Counted from the stretch's first letter, positions 8,389 through 18,487 are shown. The stretch is 64,000 bases of DNA from Cellvibrionaceae bacterium (GCA_021151825.1 JAGKWQ010000001.1:310001-374000); one strand, 5' to 3'. Program-made: numbers and translations. The notes: a model not told the origin generated them from the sequence alone.

Positions 8389-8914
8389 CTTAAAATACTT
8401 CGCTGCAATTAATTCAAAGTCACGTCAAACACAACCACTCGAAAAAAGTCATTTCAAAAATTTATTTTCTTTTCAGAAAATACATTCCCAATAACTATTA
8501 AAATCCTGACACCGAAAGCAGAAGTCGAAAACATTAGTGTTTTAAATATAAAACCCCTCAACCATTCGCTCCTCACTAATAATTCGATGCGTATTCAGAG
8601 GCATGGAATATGACGATATTTACAGTCATATTTGGCTGTAAAATACAGTAGAAGTTTTAATAATTCATACACTTCCATGAAAAGTTTAGTAGCAATCTAC
8701 ACGTTTCAAACATGACCTGGATTTTATATTTCGTAGAAAAAATTAATTTATTCGACAGTTAATGGAATATAAAAATAAATAGAAAGTCTCGCACCAGTAT
8801 ATTCACATAACGAAATTAATAATAAGCATCCTCGATAGCACGGGAACTATTCTGGTTTTAGCGAGTCGACCATTAAGAGCGCAATTAATAGCAACTACCG
8901 ATATGGAGAAAATC
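8389..8914 (+). other. AT-rich gap between the CAU tRNA and the small membrane protein
   Basis: About 525 bases. No reading frame here looks like a gene: the minus-strand frame across 8803-9084 is a shadow of the small ORF at 8915. I see no clear terminator, repeat or RNA gene. The region is visibly more AT-rich than the neighbouring operons. Confidence 0.5.
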
Positions 8915-9100
8915 ATGCCATTGTCAGTTGAAGCAGCATGGGGTGGCGCGGTATTTTTTATTTTTCTAGCATTATGTATTGCCGCCATTTTAATTAGAAA
9001 CAATGCAGCCAGGAAAGATAGTATTGGCAAATCTGAAAAAGATAGCATTGCAACTAATGTTTCCATAAGCCCCAAGAAAAACACTCGTAAGCTGGATTAA
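8915..9100 (+). CDS. Small single-pass membrane protein, unknown function
   Basis: 61 residues from the ATG at 8915, chosen because GGAG (8905-8908) lies 6 bases upstream; a further ATG at 8903 would overlap that site. One hydrophobic helix (AVFFIFLALCIAAILI) near residues 12-28 is followed by a basic, Ser/Lys-rich tail (KKNTRKLD), giving an N-out/C-in arrangement. I do not recognise the family. It lies alone before the trehalose/glycogen genes. The good ribosome-binding site and membrane segment support it, but a short ORF in AT-rich DNA could be chance. Confidence 0.45.
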   Translation: MPLSVEAAWGGAVFFIFLALCIAAILIRNNAARKDSIGKSEKDSIATNVSISPKKNTRKLD

Positions 9101-9288
9101 AAACGCAATCAAAATCCATTTCAGGTTCAATGGTTTTTTAGTGTAAAAGCCTTCATATTATTACCCTTCACCCAACACTCTTCCTCCTTGATATTTTGCT
9201 CACCCCCTTTATTTTCATCATGGAATTATTCTCCGTATCCTCTGTCACTTTGTAATGGAGACACATTTATATTGCTATAGGAATCAAT

Positions 9289-11154
9289 ATGTCAAACCAA
9301 CGACGCTATCCTGTCGGTGCTGAAATCGTAGACGATGGAGTTCATTTCAGGATATGGGCTCCCACAGCAAAACGGGTGCAAATTATTATCGAAAAAAATA
9401 ATGAAAATATTGAAATGTTTGCGGAAGAAAATGGCTATAAATCAATATTTGTTCCTTCATTAAAAGTAGGTGATTTATATCAATTCAAATTAGATGATGA
9501 CGATTATCTTTATCCTGATCCTGTTTCTCGCGCCCAACCTACAGGCCCTCATGGCCCATCGATGATAATAAACCCACTTGATTTCAACTGGACAGATAAA
9601 CACTGGAAGGGAATACAAAAAAAATCCAATGTGATTTATGAAATGCATGTCGGCACATTCACCAAAGAAGGAACATTTGCCGCTGCGGCAATAGAGCTGA
9701 ATGAACTCGCCAAATTAGGAATCACCATCATTGAATTAATGCCCGTCAACGAGTTTGAGGGAGAATTTGGTTGGGGTTATGACGGTGTTGATCTGTACGC
9801 ACCCTACCATGCTTATGGAACACCAGATAATTTACGATCATTTATTGATAAAGCCCACTCACTAGGCATAGGCATCATATTGGATGTTGTTTATAACCAC
9901 GCCGGCAGTAGCGGTTGTTACTTGAAAAAATTTTCCCTTGATTATTTCTCTACCCGTTATAAATCAGAATGGGGTGATGCTTTTAATTTTGATGGCAAGA
10001 ACGCCGCCCCCGTGCGCGAGTTTTTTATTAATAATGCGCGCTATTGGATTGATGAATTTCATTTTGATGGATTTCGCTTTGATGCGACCCAACAAATTTT
10101 TGATTCATCGGCCGATTATATCCTTGCCACCATTGTACGTAGCGTGCAGGAAGTTGCCGGTAACCGTCAACTCTACATCAGTGGAGAAAATGAACCACAA
10201 AATACCCAATTGATTAAATCGCGGGATAAAGATGGCTACGGTTTCGATGCTTTATGGAACGATGATTTCCACCACAGTGCGATTGTCGCCGCAACAGGGC
10301 GGAGTGCTGCTTATTTTTCAGATTATAAAGGTGGGCCGCAAGAGTTTATTTCCAACCTGAAATACAGCTTTCTATACCAAGGTCAATTTTATCAATGGCA
10401 AAAGAAACAACGCGGCACACCAACGTTTGGAATCCCCCCAACAGCATTTATTCATTATTTACAAAATCATGATCAGATAGCCAATACCGGCAGAGGCAAA
10501 CGACTCCATCAGTTAACAAACCCGGCCTTAATGCGCGCATTAACTGCAATTTTATTATTAGGCCCGCAAACCCCGCTAATTTTTCAAGGGCAAGAATTTG
10601 GAGCCAGTTCACCCTTTTTGTATTTTGCAGATAATCCAGAAAAACTTGCCCAACAAGTGGCAAAAGGCAGGAATGAGTTCTTACAGCAATTCCCCAACCT
10701 TGCGCAACCGGAAATGCAATCTTATTTAAGCAGGCCCGATAACCTTGCGACATTTACTCAATGTAAACTTAATTTTACTGAACGCGAAAAAAATTATGAG
10801 ACCTATCAACTGCACAAGGATTTATTAACGCTACGCCAAACAGACAATGTATTTTCAGGCAACAATTACAGTCATATTGATGGAGCTATTTTATCTAACA
10901 CTATTATTATTTTTCGCTTCTTTTCACTTAAAAAAAATGATGATCGCTTGCTCATTGTCAATTTTAATTCTGATACTGAGCTTTCACCGGCACCGGAGCC
11001 TTTGCTCGCCCCTCATATAAACCATACCTGGAAATTAATCTGGTCGAGTGAGTCTCCGCATTACGGAGGAAATGGTAATGCAGCACCATTCTCACTAGAG
11101 CAATGGCAAATTCCCGGCTTTAGCGCCGCAGTACTTGTACCTGATGTTAAATAA
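9289..11154 (+). CDS. treZ: Malto-oligosyltrehalose trehalohydrolase
   Basis: 621 residues, GH13. TreZ cleaves maltooligosyl-trehalose to release trehalose, after TreY has isomerised the reducing end. Seen: an N-terminal carbohydrate-binding module (VGAEIVDDGVHFRIWAPTA), the catalytic barrel with nucleophile Asp in DGFRFDATQ, acid/base Glu in ISGENEPQ, third Asp in LQNHDQIANTGRG, and the family's PQTPLIFQGQEFGASSPFLYFAD. The start follows ATAGGAATCAAT. A glycogen-debranching gene lies 68 bases downstream on the same strand, so both probably act on glycogen or maltodextrin. No treY lies in this window. Confidence 0.92.
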   Translation: MSNQRRYPVGAEIVDDGVHFRIWAPTAKRVQIIIEKNNENIEMFAEENGYKSIFVPSLKVGDLYQFKLDDDDYLYPDPVSRAQPTGPHGPSMIINPLDFNWTDKHWKGIQKKSNVIYEMHVGTFTKEGTFAAAAIELNELAKLGITIIELMPVNEFEGEFGWGYDGVDLYAPYHAYGTPDNLRSFIDKAHSLGIGIILDVVYNHAGSSGCYLKKFSLDYFSTRYKSEWGDAFNFDGKNAAPVREFFINNARYWIDEFHFDGFRFDATQQIFDSSADYILATIVRSVQEVAGNRQLYISGENEPQNTQLIKSRDKDGYGFDALWNDDFHHSAIVAATGRSAAYFSDYKGGPQEFISNLKYSFLYQGQFYQWQKKQRGTPTFGIPPTAFIHYLQNHDQIANTGRGKRLHQLTNPALMRALTAILLLGPQTPLIFQGQEFGASSPFLYFADNPEKLAQQVAKGRNEFLQQFPNLAQPEMQSYLSRPDNLATFTQCKLNFTEREKNYETYQLHKDLLTLRQTDNVFSGNNYSHIDGAILSNTIIIFRFFSLKKNDDRLLIVNFNSDTELSPAPEPLLAPHINHTWKLIWSSESPHYGGNGNAAPFSLEQWQIPGFSAAVLVPDVK

Positions 11155-11222
11155 ATTTTAGTTGGATTGAGAAAAAAGCCAAACAATTATTGATGTTGCT
11201 ATAAACGTTTCAGGAGCCGACC

Positions 11223-13259
11223 ATGAAAAATTCTATCGCCCGAACAATTTCTTTTGATGTGTCCGGCAATAACGATTCAATACTGCGTCGCGAATGGTTG
11301 CAAACCAATGGCCTTGGTGGGTTTGCCTCTGGCACACTGGCTGGTGGTGTTACACGGCGCTACCACGGTTTGCTTGTGGCAGCATTACCAGCCCCACTCG
11401 GGCGAACGGTAATGCTGAGCCGCTTACAGGAGAGTATTACCCTTGGCGACGACAGTATTATTTTGTTAAACACGCAGGACCTTGGTGATAACCAAACTGA
11501 TGGCACCATGTGCCAATGTATCGAATCGTTTCATCTCGACACCGGCTTACCTGTATGGACCTATCAAGCTGATAGCTTCAAATTGGAAAAGCGCATTTTG
11601 ATGTTACGCAATAAAAATACTGTGATTGTTAATTATCACTTGATAAGGGCAGCCACCCCTGTAGAAATAGAGTTGCGCCCCGCAGTACATTTTCGCCCAC
11701 TTGAAGCATCGGTAAATAATATTACCGTAGATGATTCTGAATATTCAGTAGTCGCCAAAGACAATATTTATCAAATTCATGGTGGTCATTATCCACCCTT
11801 ACTGTTAAAAATGATTGATAGTGAATCGACCTTCAATATTGATAATCGTCGCAACGATAATATTTACTTTCGCCTGGAATATGAACGAGGTTATGCTGCA
11901 GTTGGAAAACACTGGAGCCCTGGATTTTTTAAAGCCGTTTTGCGCGCAGGCGAAAGCACAACCATTATCGCCACCACCGAAGCGACAGATGACTTACCCG
12001 ATAATTTTTCAGATACTTACAACACTGAAATAGATCGCCGCAAAAAATTATTAACACTCGCCCCCATTACAGCAAAGCGTAACGAGAAACTTACTACTGA
12101 ATTAATTCTTGCCGCGGATCAATTTATTATTACTCCGGGTGGCAGGGTAGAAGAAACTGAACGCGCGCGCGCTGCCGGTGAAGATGTAAAAACGATTATC
12201 GCAGGTTATCACTGGTTTACCGACTGGGGCCGCGACACGATGATCAGCCTTGAGGGACTTACATTAACCACCGGAAGATATAAAGAAGCACGCTATATAC
12301 TGCGTACTTTCGCAAATTATGTTCGCAATGGATTAATTCCCAACATGTTTCCTGAGCATGATAAAACCGGTTTGTATCACACCGCCGATGCCAGTTTATG
12401 GTTTTTCCATGCGCTGCATCGTTATGTAACAGTAACGCAGGACCGCGACACATTGCGTACTATTTTGCCCAAATTAATTTCTATCGTTGATCATCATCTT
12501 GCGGGAACGCGTTTCAATATTGCTGTTGATTCCAACGATGGTTTGTTGCAACAGGGTGAAGAGGGTTATCAATTAACCTGGATGGATGCCAAGGTAAATG
12601 ATTGGGTCGTGACGCCACGTCGCGGTAAAGCCGTTGAGCTAAATGCATTGTGGTACAACGCATTACGGCTATTGGAAAACTGGTTAATCGAAGAGCGGGA
12701 TGACCGTGCTTATACCATTGGACAACATGCGAACCGCGCACAACAATCATTTAACCAACGATTTTGGAATCCGATTAATGGTTATCTTTATGATGTAATC
12801 GACGGACCGGAAAAACTGGATGATTCATGCCGACCAAACCAGATATTTTCTATTGCATTGGATCATCCCGTACTAGACCGACAACACTGGGAAGCGGTCG
12901 TTGAACAAGTAAAAAAACATTTACTAACCCCCGTGGGTTTACGTTCATTATCACCACAACATCGCGATTACAAACAAAATTATGATGGTGATTTATTCAC
13001 TCGTGACGCCGCTTATCATCAGGGCACGGTGTGGGCATGGCTTATCGGCCCTTATATTGATGCCTGGGTAAAAACCTACCCTGAAGAGCGCACCAATGTC
13101 AGCAAATTATTACATGGCTTTGAAACACATATGAACGATGCAGGAATTGGTAGCATCAGTGAAATATTTGATGCAGAACCACCCTTCACACCCCGCGGCT
13201 GCATTGCGCAGGCGTGGAGCGTGGCGGAAGTATTACGATGTATTGCGACTTACTCATAA
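11223..13259 (+). CDS. Glycogen debranching enzyme (amylo-alpha-1,6-glucosidase family)
   Basis: 678 residues. The N-terminal domain has the GDE_N motif REWLQTNGLGGFASGT and RRYHGLLVAAL. The C-terminal (alpha/alpha)6 barrel has YHWFTDWGRDTMISLEGL, LTWMDAKV and the GELFTRDAAYHQGTVWAWLIGPYIDA-like end (here DLFTRDAAYHQGT), typical of GDE_C. The family hydrolyses alpha-1,6 branches left after phosphorylase trimming; it is unlike GlgX (GH13). Placed after treZ, it suits a route from glycogen to linear maltodextrin and trehalose. An SD (CAGGAGCCGACC) precedes the ATG. Confidence 0.88.
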   Translation: MKNSIARTISFDVSGNNDSILRREWLQTNGLGGFASGTLAGGVTRRYHGLLVAALPAPLGRTVMLSRLQESITLGDDSIILLNTQDLGDNQTDGTMCQCIESFHLDTGLPVWTYQADSFKLEKRILMLRNKNTVIVNYHLIRAATPVEIELRPAVHFRPLEASVNNITVDDSEYSVVAKDNIYQIHGGHYPPLLLKMIDSESTFNIDNRRNDNIYFRLEYERGYAAVGKHWSPGFFKAVLRAGESTTIIATTEATDDLPDNFSDTYNTEIDRRKKLLTLAPITAKRNEKLTTELILAADQFIITPGGRVEETERARAAGEDVKTIIAGYHWFTDWGRDTMISLEGLTLTTGRYKEARYILRTFANYVRNGLIPNMFPEHDKTGLYHTADASLWFFHALHRYVTVTQDRDTLRTILPKLISIVDHHLAGTRFNIAVDSNDGLLQQGEEGYQLTWMDAKVNDWVVTPRRGKAVELNALWYNALRLLENWLIEERDDRAYTIGQHANRAQQSFNQRFWNPINGYLYDVIDGPEKLDDSCRPNQIFSIALDHPVLDRQHWEAVVEQVKKHLLTPVGLRSLSPQHRDYKQNYDGDLFTRDAAYHQGTVWAWLIGPYIDAWVKTYPEERTNVSKLLHGFETHMNDAGIGSISEIFDAEPPFTPRGCIAQAWSVAEVLRCIATYS

Positions 13260-13271
13260 GTTTTCTATGCA

Positions 13272-13763
13272 TCAATTTCCTGAACTATCTTTTAATTCTT
13301 CTTTGCGTTGTGCAAGTTCAGCACCGAGCTCTTGCAAATCCAGGTTACTATTTTGTACTTTTGGAAAAATTTCTGTTTGCTCTTCGCGAACATGATGTTT
13401 CACATACTCGGAAAGCACTTTGACTTTTGCTTCAAATTCTTCATCACCTGGAGCACCGTCCTCAAGCTGGGCAATAAGATGCTTCAGGGTTTCATGCTCT
13501 ACCCTTGCCTCTGGTACTAGCTCTGTATCTTTTAGTGCCGTTTGAACTTTGGGATAAAAAATTTCCTCTTCAATTTGCGCATGAACAATAAGCTCCTGAC
13601 ATATTTGTTCTATTAACGCTTTTTTCTTTTCTTTGGAGCGGGAAGATTCATATTGCAAAAACAAAGTGTTTACTAATTTATGGTCAGCACGCAGAAGTTT
13701 AGTCGCCTCCTGTGGTTTACCTGATTCCGGTTTATTGCTGGTTTTCTTGGCTGTACTAGTCAT
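13272..13763 (-). CDS. Hemerythrin HHE cation-binding domain protein
   Basis: 163 residues. A four-helix bundle with the hemerythrin-like His/Glu pattern: RADHKLVNTLF, VHAQIEEEIFYPKV, RVEHETLKHLI and VKHHVREEQTEIFPKV. These are the two H...HxxxE pairs that bind a diiron or other metal centre. The Lys/Ser-rich N-terminus (about 25 residues) is probably disordered. Related proteins act in oxygen, NO or iron handling; the role here is not fixed, but catalase and SDR neighbours suggest stress. It ends 12 bases from the convergent debranching enzyme gene. Confidence 0.87.
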   Translation of the reverse strand: MTSTAKKTSNKPESGKPQEATKLLRADHKLVNTLFLQYESSRSKEKKKALIEQICQELIVHAQIEEEIFYPKVQTALKDTELVPEARVEHETLKHLIAQLEDGAPGDEEFEAKVKVLSEYVKHHVREEQTEIFPKVQNSNLDLQELGAELAQRKEELKDSSGN

Positions 13764-13866
13764 AATAATTCCCTCGCGAAGTCTTGATGGATTAAATTTG
13801 CTATCTACAATAAAAATTTTTCTTTAGTTTTCTGTTGTTATTAAGCGCATTGGCCTTCCGTGGTTA

Positions 13867-16275
13867 TTAAACAATAGGAGGTTCAGTTTCCCGATTAAAT
13901 TCACGATGTTGCGCTAGCACAGCTTCAAAACGAACCATGCCATTCACTACATCACCACTGTCCGCTTCGATTAATGTTCCGTCTGGCTCGCCAGTAGGCA
14001 GTGTTAACGGAATATCCGCATTCAAAACCAGTTTGATTCCCTCACCAACCGCCAATATTGGTTTGCAGTGGCGATATTGTTCACGCACAAAATCAAGCGC
14101 GTGTGCGTTGCGTAATAAATCCACAATGGCGACATCACCATCGGGAATCACTACGCCGTCATATAACGCAGAAGGGCCGGCTTCCAGTGAAATGTCGATA
14201 TTGATAGCTTCACCGGTATCATTTGTTACCGCGCCCAAACGAGTGCCAACAAAACGCGGCACAGCACCTTTGTTTAATAAGGCGGTGTAAATAAAGCGCG
14301 CTGAAACAATATTCACGCCGGGCGCAACAAGGATCGCAACACGACGGGTTTGAACCCCTGTGCAACCGGGATAAGAGAGCAGCGATAATGCCGGTGAAGG
14401 TGGATATTCCGGCAGCGGAATACTATTCGCCAACGGCAGTGGTGGAGGCAACTCCAAACCCAGGCCTTGCGCAACACTTGCTGCCAGATGACTATCCACA
14501 TTAGCCAGGAGCGCGAGTACACGCTGGCGAATTCCTACTATTTGCACTCGTGTTAATTCAAAACGAAATGCCGCAATAATATGACACTGCTCAGCAACGG
14601 ACTGGCTTTGCCAAAATAAACGCGCCTGTGAATAGTGATCTGCAAATAACACCGGATTACCGCGTACTTTATCTTCCTCGATACGCTCAGGCATTGTACG
14701 AAAGCCGGTCATTCCTGCTTGAAACGGGCAACCACCCGCAAGTGAATTGGGCTCATAATTTACGCGCCCGCGATGAATTGCTTGTCGATGTAAACCATCG
14801 CGCTGATTATTATGAACTTGCGCTATAGGTGCGTTGATCGGGATTTCATGAAAGTTCGGACCACCCAGGCGGGTTAATTGGGTATCCACATAGGAATGGA
14901 TTCTGCCTTGCAATAAAGGATCATTGGAGAAATCAATTCCCGGAATAATATGCGCAACGCAAAATGCAACCTGTTCTGTTTCTGCAAAAAAATTATCGGG
15001 ATTACGATTTAATACCAGTTTTCCTACCGGCGTCAGCGGCACAATTTCTTCTGGAACAATTTTAGTGGGATCAAGAATATCGAAGGGAAATGTTTGCGCA
15101 TCTTCTTCAGTAAAAATTTGCAGACTTAATTCCCATTCCGGAAATGCACCGGACTCTATTGCTTCCCATAAATCACGGCGATGAAAATCGGGATCAGCGC
15201 CACTGATTTTTACCGCTTCATCCCACACTAACGAGTGCGCCCCTGCCAACGGCGTCCAATGGAATTTACAAAATACCGACGCACCGTTTTGATTGAGCAG
15301 GCGAAAGGTATGTACACCAAAACCTTGCATCATTCGATAGGAGCGGGGAATGGCTCGATCTGACATTTGCCACATTAACATGTGTGCGGACTCAGGCATC
15401 AATGATACAAAATCCCAGTAAGTATCATGCGCACTGGATGCCTGTGGCATAGCATGATGCGGCTCAGGTTTGACTGCATGGACGAGATCGGGAAATTTCA
15501 TTGCATCCTGAATAAAAAAAACAGGAATGTTATTTCCCACCAAATCCCAATTACCATCTTCAGTGTAAAACTTGACCGCAAATCCCCGCACATCACGCGC
15601 CGTGTCAGTCGAGCCGCGCTCACCCGCAACCGTGGAAAAGCGTACAAAAACCGGCGTTCGTTTCCCGGCTTCACGAAAGGGCGCTGCCAGGGTAAATTCG
15701 CCGAGATCTTTATACGCTTCAAAATATCCATGCGCAGCTGAACCGCGCGCATGAACAACTCGTTCCGGAATTCGCTCATGATCAAAATGCGTAATTTTTT
15801 CACGCAGAATAAAATCTTCAAGTAATGTCGGACCACGCAAACCCAGTTTTAATGAATGCTGGTTATTTCCTATCGGCACGCCCTGGTTGGTAGTTAATAT
15901 CTGGTTTCCGCTATCTACACGCACACGATCCAATGAAGTAATTGTTGCATTCACGCTTGCATCAACTTTTCCATCCCCCACCTTTTCAGATGCAATTGAT
16001 TCAGTCGATGTGCTTGCAGTGGCTTCAACAGATGGAGGTTCTTGGGTGTACCCCATTAACGGGCAGCGCGCCTCATCACCATACTCACTTGCTTTATTGG
16101 GGTTAGACGGAATTTGTTGTGCTAATTGTTGTTGACCGGAAGCTTTTTTGAGCAATGCATCAGACACTTCTGTTTCCTGCCCGATTCCTTCCGGAATTTT
16201 TGCAGTAGATGGACCTGAGACACTGCTTAATATTCCTGCTGCGCCAACGGCAGGCTCATTGATTTTATCTGTCAT
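13867..16275 (-). CDS. katE: Large-subunit (HPII-type) catalase with C-terminal DJ-1/PfpI-like domain
   Basis: 802 residues from the ATG at 16275, chosen because AAGGGG lies just upstream; an earlier in-frame ATG at 16368 has no such site. It disproportionates H2O2. Seen: a long Ala/Ser-rich N-terminal extension (about 1-110), distal His in ERVVHARG (about 175), catalytic Asn in VGNNIPVFFIQDA, the haem-ligand Tyr motif GRIHSYVDTQ, and from about 640 a flavodoxin-like domain (TRRVAILVAPGVN) as in KatE/HPII. The size and tail exclude small-subunit catalases. Confidence 0.93.
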   Translation of the reverse strand: MTDKINEPAVGAAGILSSVSGPSTAKIPEGIGQETEVSDALLKKASGQQQLAQQIPSNPNKASEYGDEARCPLMGYTQEPPSVEATASTSTESIASEKVGDGKVDASVNATITSLDRVRVDSGNQILTTNQGVPIGNNQHSLKLGLRGPTLLEDFILREKITHFDHERIPERVVHARGSAAHGYFEAYKDLGEFTLAAPFREAGKRTPVFVRFSTVAGERGSTDTARDVRGFAVKFYTEDGNWDLVGNNIPVFFIQDAMKFPDLVHAVKPEPHHAMPQASSAHDTYWDFVSLMPESAHMLMWQMSDRAIPRSYRMMQGFGVHTFRLLNQNGASVFCKFHWTPLAGAHSLVWDEAVKISGADPDFHRRDLWEAIESGAFPEWELSLQIFTEEDAQTFPFDILDPTKIVPEEIVPLTPVGKLVLNRNPDNFFAETEQVAFCVAHIIPGIDFSNDPLLQGRIHSYVDTQLTRLGGPNFHEIPINAPIAQVHNNQRDGLHRQAIHRGRVNYEPNSLAGGCPFQAGMTGFRTMPERIEEDKVRGNPVLFADHYSQARLFWQSQSVAEQCHIIAAFRFELTRVQIVGIRQRVLALLANVDSHLAASVAQGLGLELPPPLPLANSIPLPEYPPSPALSLLSYPGCTGVQTRRVAILVAPGVNIVSARFIYTALLNKGAVPRFVGTRLGAVTNDTGEAINIDISLEAGPSALYDGVVIPDGDVAIVDLLRNAHALDFVREQYRHCKPILAVGEGIKLVLNADIPLTLPTGEPDGTLIEADSGDVVNGMVRFEAVLAQHREFNRETEPPIV

Positions 16276-16526
16276 GATTTTCCCCTTAATGCAGTAGCTA
16301 ACACTGGCATCTAAAATTAATTTTCTAATTAGATTAACAACAGAAGGGCTAAAAATAATAAATGGCAATATAACCGTTATTTCTTCTGCACCCTTTTATA
16401 GGTTCATCACAACTGGATAGGTTCAATATTAATATCGCATAACGAGTTATTATTTTTATAAAACACGAATTACAGGTTTATATAAAAATTTTAATTTTCT
16501 TAATTGCTCTATCACACTGCAAATAA

Positions 16527-16991
16527 TTAATGCCTAAAACTGTCGGAGATAAAGTCAAACCAGTCAGGATTTTTTTGTGCTTCTTCCGCCCACCCCTGAT
16601 CCCACTCATCATGTGTAAATACATCCAAACCGGAATAAGGATTTTCACGATAATGTTGCTTATTCAGAAACGCCTTTCGCCCTGCCACACGGGCAGATTT
16701 ATCATTTACAGATTGAGATGAAATAACACTCCTTTCTTCCTCTTTATAAATTTCCCAATGTTTTTCTTCGATCTGGCGGCGCATAAAACTCACAATCGCA
16801 AACGCAGGAGCGCTTTGAGCAAACGAATTCACTGTTAATGTGCCCATTTTTCTCACCCTGAATTCAAAGCCGTTAAATGCATCATTATTTTGGTTACGAG
16901 AAACAATAGAAAAATAGTTATCTGCTTCATTGTCGATAATATGAATATCGACTTCTTCACCGTCTATTTCAAAACTATCGACTATCATCAC
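16527..16991 (-). CDS. Uncharacterised protein, 154 residues
   Basis: I do not recognise the family. The start at 16991 follows GGAGGAG; a second ATG is adjacent. The N-terminal half looks like a small beta domain (VDSFEIDGEEVDIHIIDNE, FNGFEFRVRKMG), followed by a helix (FAIVSFMRRQIEEKHWEIYKEEE) and an acidic, Trp-rich tail (HDEWDQGWAEEAQKNPDWF). No signal peptide or membrane segment is visible, so it is probably cytoplasmic. It lies upstream of katE on the same strand but 250 bases away, so operon membership is not shown. Confidence 0.6.
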   Translation of the reverse strand: MMIVDSFEIDGEEVDIHIIDNEADNYFSIVSRNQNNDAFNGFEFRVRKMGTLTVNSFAQSAPAFAIVSFMRRQIEEKHWEIYKEEERSVISSQSVNDKSARVAGRKAFLNKQHYRENPYSGLDVFTHDEWDQGWAEEAQKNPDWFDFISDSFRH

Positions 16992-17228
16992 TCCTCCACT
17001 ACACCATTCATTTCATCCGATGGAAAAACAGCAAAAATCCACCCTGCAACTTTTTAAAGTGCATTGCTGTCACTAAATAGACAGCAATTTTTTACACGAT
17101 TAGATGTGTATCTTATTTGTTGACATTCGTGTTATCTCAAAAGTTCAGCAGTCATCTTATTCATCAAAACGAGAAATATCTGCAGGACAATAAGATGATA
17201 TTTTTTAAATTGCAGGAGGTAAAAATCC

Positions 17229-18131
17229 ATGAGCAAAATTGATCAATATACGATGCAAGACCCACGCACCCAATATCCATTAATTAAGGGAACTGATGAC
17301 AAGACGCAGCCAGAACCTGGCCTCGATACAATACTCAAGCCACAAGCTGACCACGGTGAAAATACTTATCGCGGAGCAGGAAGACTGGCAGGACGCAAAG
17401 CATTAATTACCGGTGGTGACTCTGGGATTGGTCGCGCCGTTGCAATTGCATTTGCGCGTGAAGGTGCAGATGTAGTAATTAATTATCTTCCAAGCGAAGA
17501 AGTAGATGCACAGGATACTTTGCGCTTGATTAGTGAATCAGGCAATAAAGCATTTGCATTTTCTGGCGACATAACTGACGAAAATTTTTGTAAAAAATTA
17601 GTAGAAAAAACAGTAGAGGCATTAGGCTCAATAGACATTCTTGTCAACAATGCAGCAAAGCAACAATTTGTAGAAAATCTGGAAGATATCACCACATCTG
17701 AATTCACTAAAATATATTCGACTAATGTATTTGCCACATTCTGGATCACTAAAGCGGCAGTGCCGCATATGCCGCCGGGCTCCAGCATTATTAACAATAC
17801 ATCGATTCAATCCTATCAACCGTCAGCAGGCCTCCTCGCTTACTCATCCACAAAAGGTGCAATTACAGCCTTTACCAAAAGCCTTGCAAAAACCTTGATT
17901 GAAAAGGGTATTCGCGTAAATGCAGTTGCGCCGGGGCCAGTATGGACACCATTGCAGCAAAGTGGTGGTCAACCGCCCGAAAAGCTGAAAAGTTTTGGCG
18001 AGAAAACACCTATGGGCCGCCCCGGCCAACCCGCCGAGGTTGCACCTGCATTTGTATTCCTGGCTTCGCAGGAATCCAGTTATATTACTGCAGAAGTCAT
18101 TGGAGTGACTGGCGGCCAACATACGCCATAG
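17229..18131 (+). CDS. Short-chain dehydrogenase/reductase with N-terminal extension (YghA/YdaD type)
   Basis: 300 residues. The Rossmann fold carries TGGDSGIG (cofactor binding), DILVNNAA, the catalytic Ser in NNTSIQSY and the YSSTKGA (YxxxK) motif. A roughly 45-residue N-terminal extension (QDPRTQYPLIKGTDDKTQPEPG) is typical of the stress-induced YghA/YdaD-type subgroup, often annotated as glucose or general alcohol dehydrogenases. The C-terminus (SSYITAEVIGVTGGQ) is the usual SDR tail. A strong SD (GCAGGAGGTAAA) precedes the ATG. It stands alone, next to stress genes; substrate unknown. Confidence 0.9.
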   Translation: MSKIDQYTMQDPRTQYPLIKGTDDKTQPEPGLDTILKPQADHGENTYRGAGRLAGRKALITGGDSGIGRAVAIAFAREGADVVINYLPSEEVDAQDTLRLISESGNKAFAFSGDITDENFCKKLVEKTVEALGSIDILVNNAAKQQFVENLEDITTSEFTKIYSTNVFATFWITKAAVPHMPPGSSIINNTSIQSYQPSAGLLAYSSTKGAITAFTKSLAKTLIEKGIRVNAVAPGPVWTPLQQSGGQPPEKLKSFGEKTPMGRPGQPAEVAPAFVFLASQESSYITAEVIGVTGGQHTP

Positions 18132-18243
18132 GGATAGTATGTATTTCATTAGCATTGAATTAAGTTTTTACTTCAATGCTTTTACTTTCACTGTTCAAAT
18201 AGAGATTTCATAAAAAAACAAAATATTAAATGATCGAAATTTG

Positions 18244-18334
18244 AATTGTGAATTGTGAGTTGTGAGTTGTGAGTTGTGAGTTGTGAGTTGTGAGTTGTGA
18301 GTTGTGAGTTGTGAGTTGTGAGTTGTGAGTTGTG
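18244..18334 (+). repeat. Tandem heptanucleotide array AGTTGTG x13
   Basis: Thirteen 7-base units: two AATTGTG, then eleven identical AGTTGTG copies. It is purely tandem, with no spacers, so it is not CRISPR. Such arrays change copy number by slippage; it lies outside genes and its effect is unknown. Confidence 0.95.
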
Positions 18335-18354
18335 AGACATTAAACAAAATCCAA

Positions 18355-18403
18355 AAATATTATGCCAGCCAATACTCCCAAGAGATTGGCTGGCATAATA
18401 TTT
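18355..18403. terminator. Perfect 19-bp hairpin between convergent genes
   Basis: AAATATTATGCCAGCCAAT (18355-18373) is exactly complementary to 18385-18403 with an 11-base loop. It has A/T ends on both sides and lies between converging genes, so it could terminate transcription from both directions. Confidence 0.7.
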
Positions 18404-18487
18404 CTGTAGGCTAATTTAAAAATTAGCGAATCATCCTGAATAAATTCATCATCCTGTTAGCATTAACATTTTTCTTACCGAATTAAT

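Noticed and set aside
8803..9084. Minus-strand open frame of 93 codons overlapping the small membrane protein
   Set aside because: The opposite-strand frame at 8915 has a better ribosome-binding site; this one has no visible domain or SD.
15427..15741. Plus-strand frame of 104 codons opposite katE
   Set aside because: Antisense of the catalase core; no independent evidence.
18244..18334. CRISPR-like repeat array
   Set aside because: Units are 7 bases with no spacers and no cas gene nearby, so it is a simple tandem repeat.
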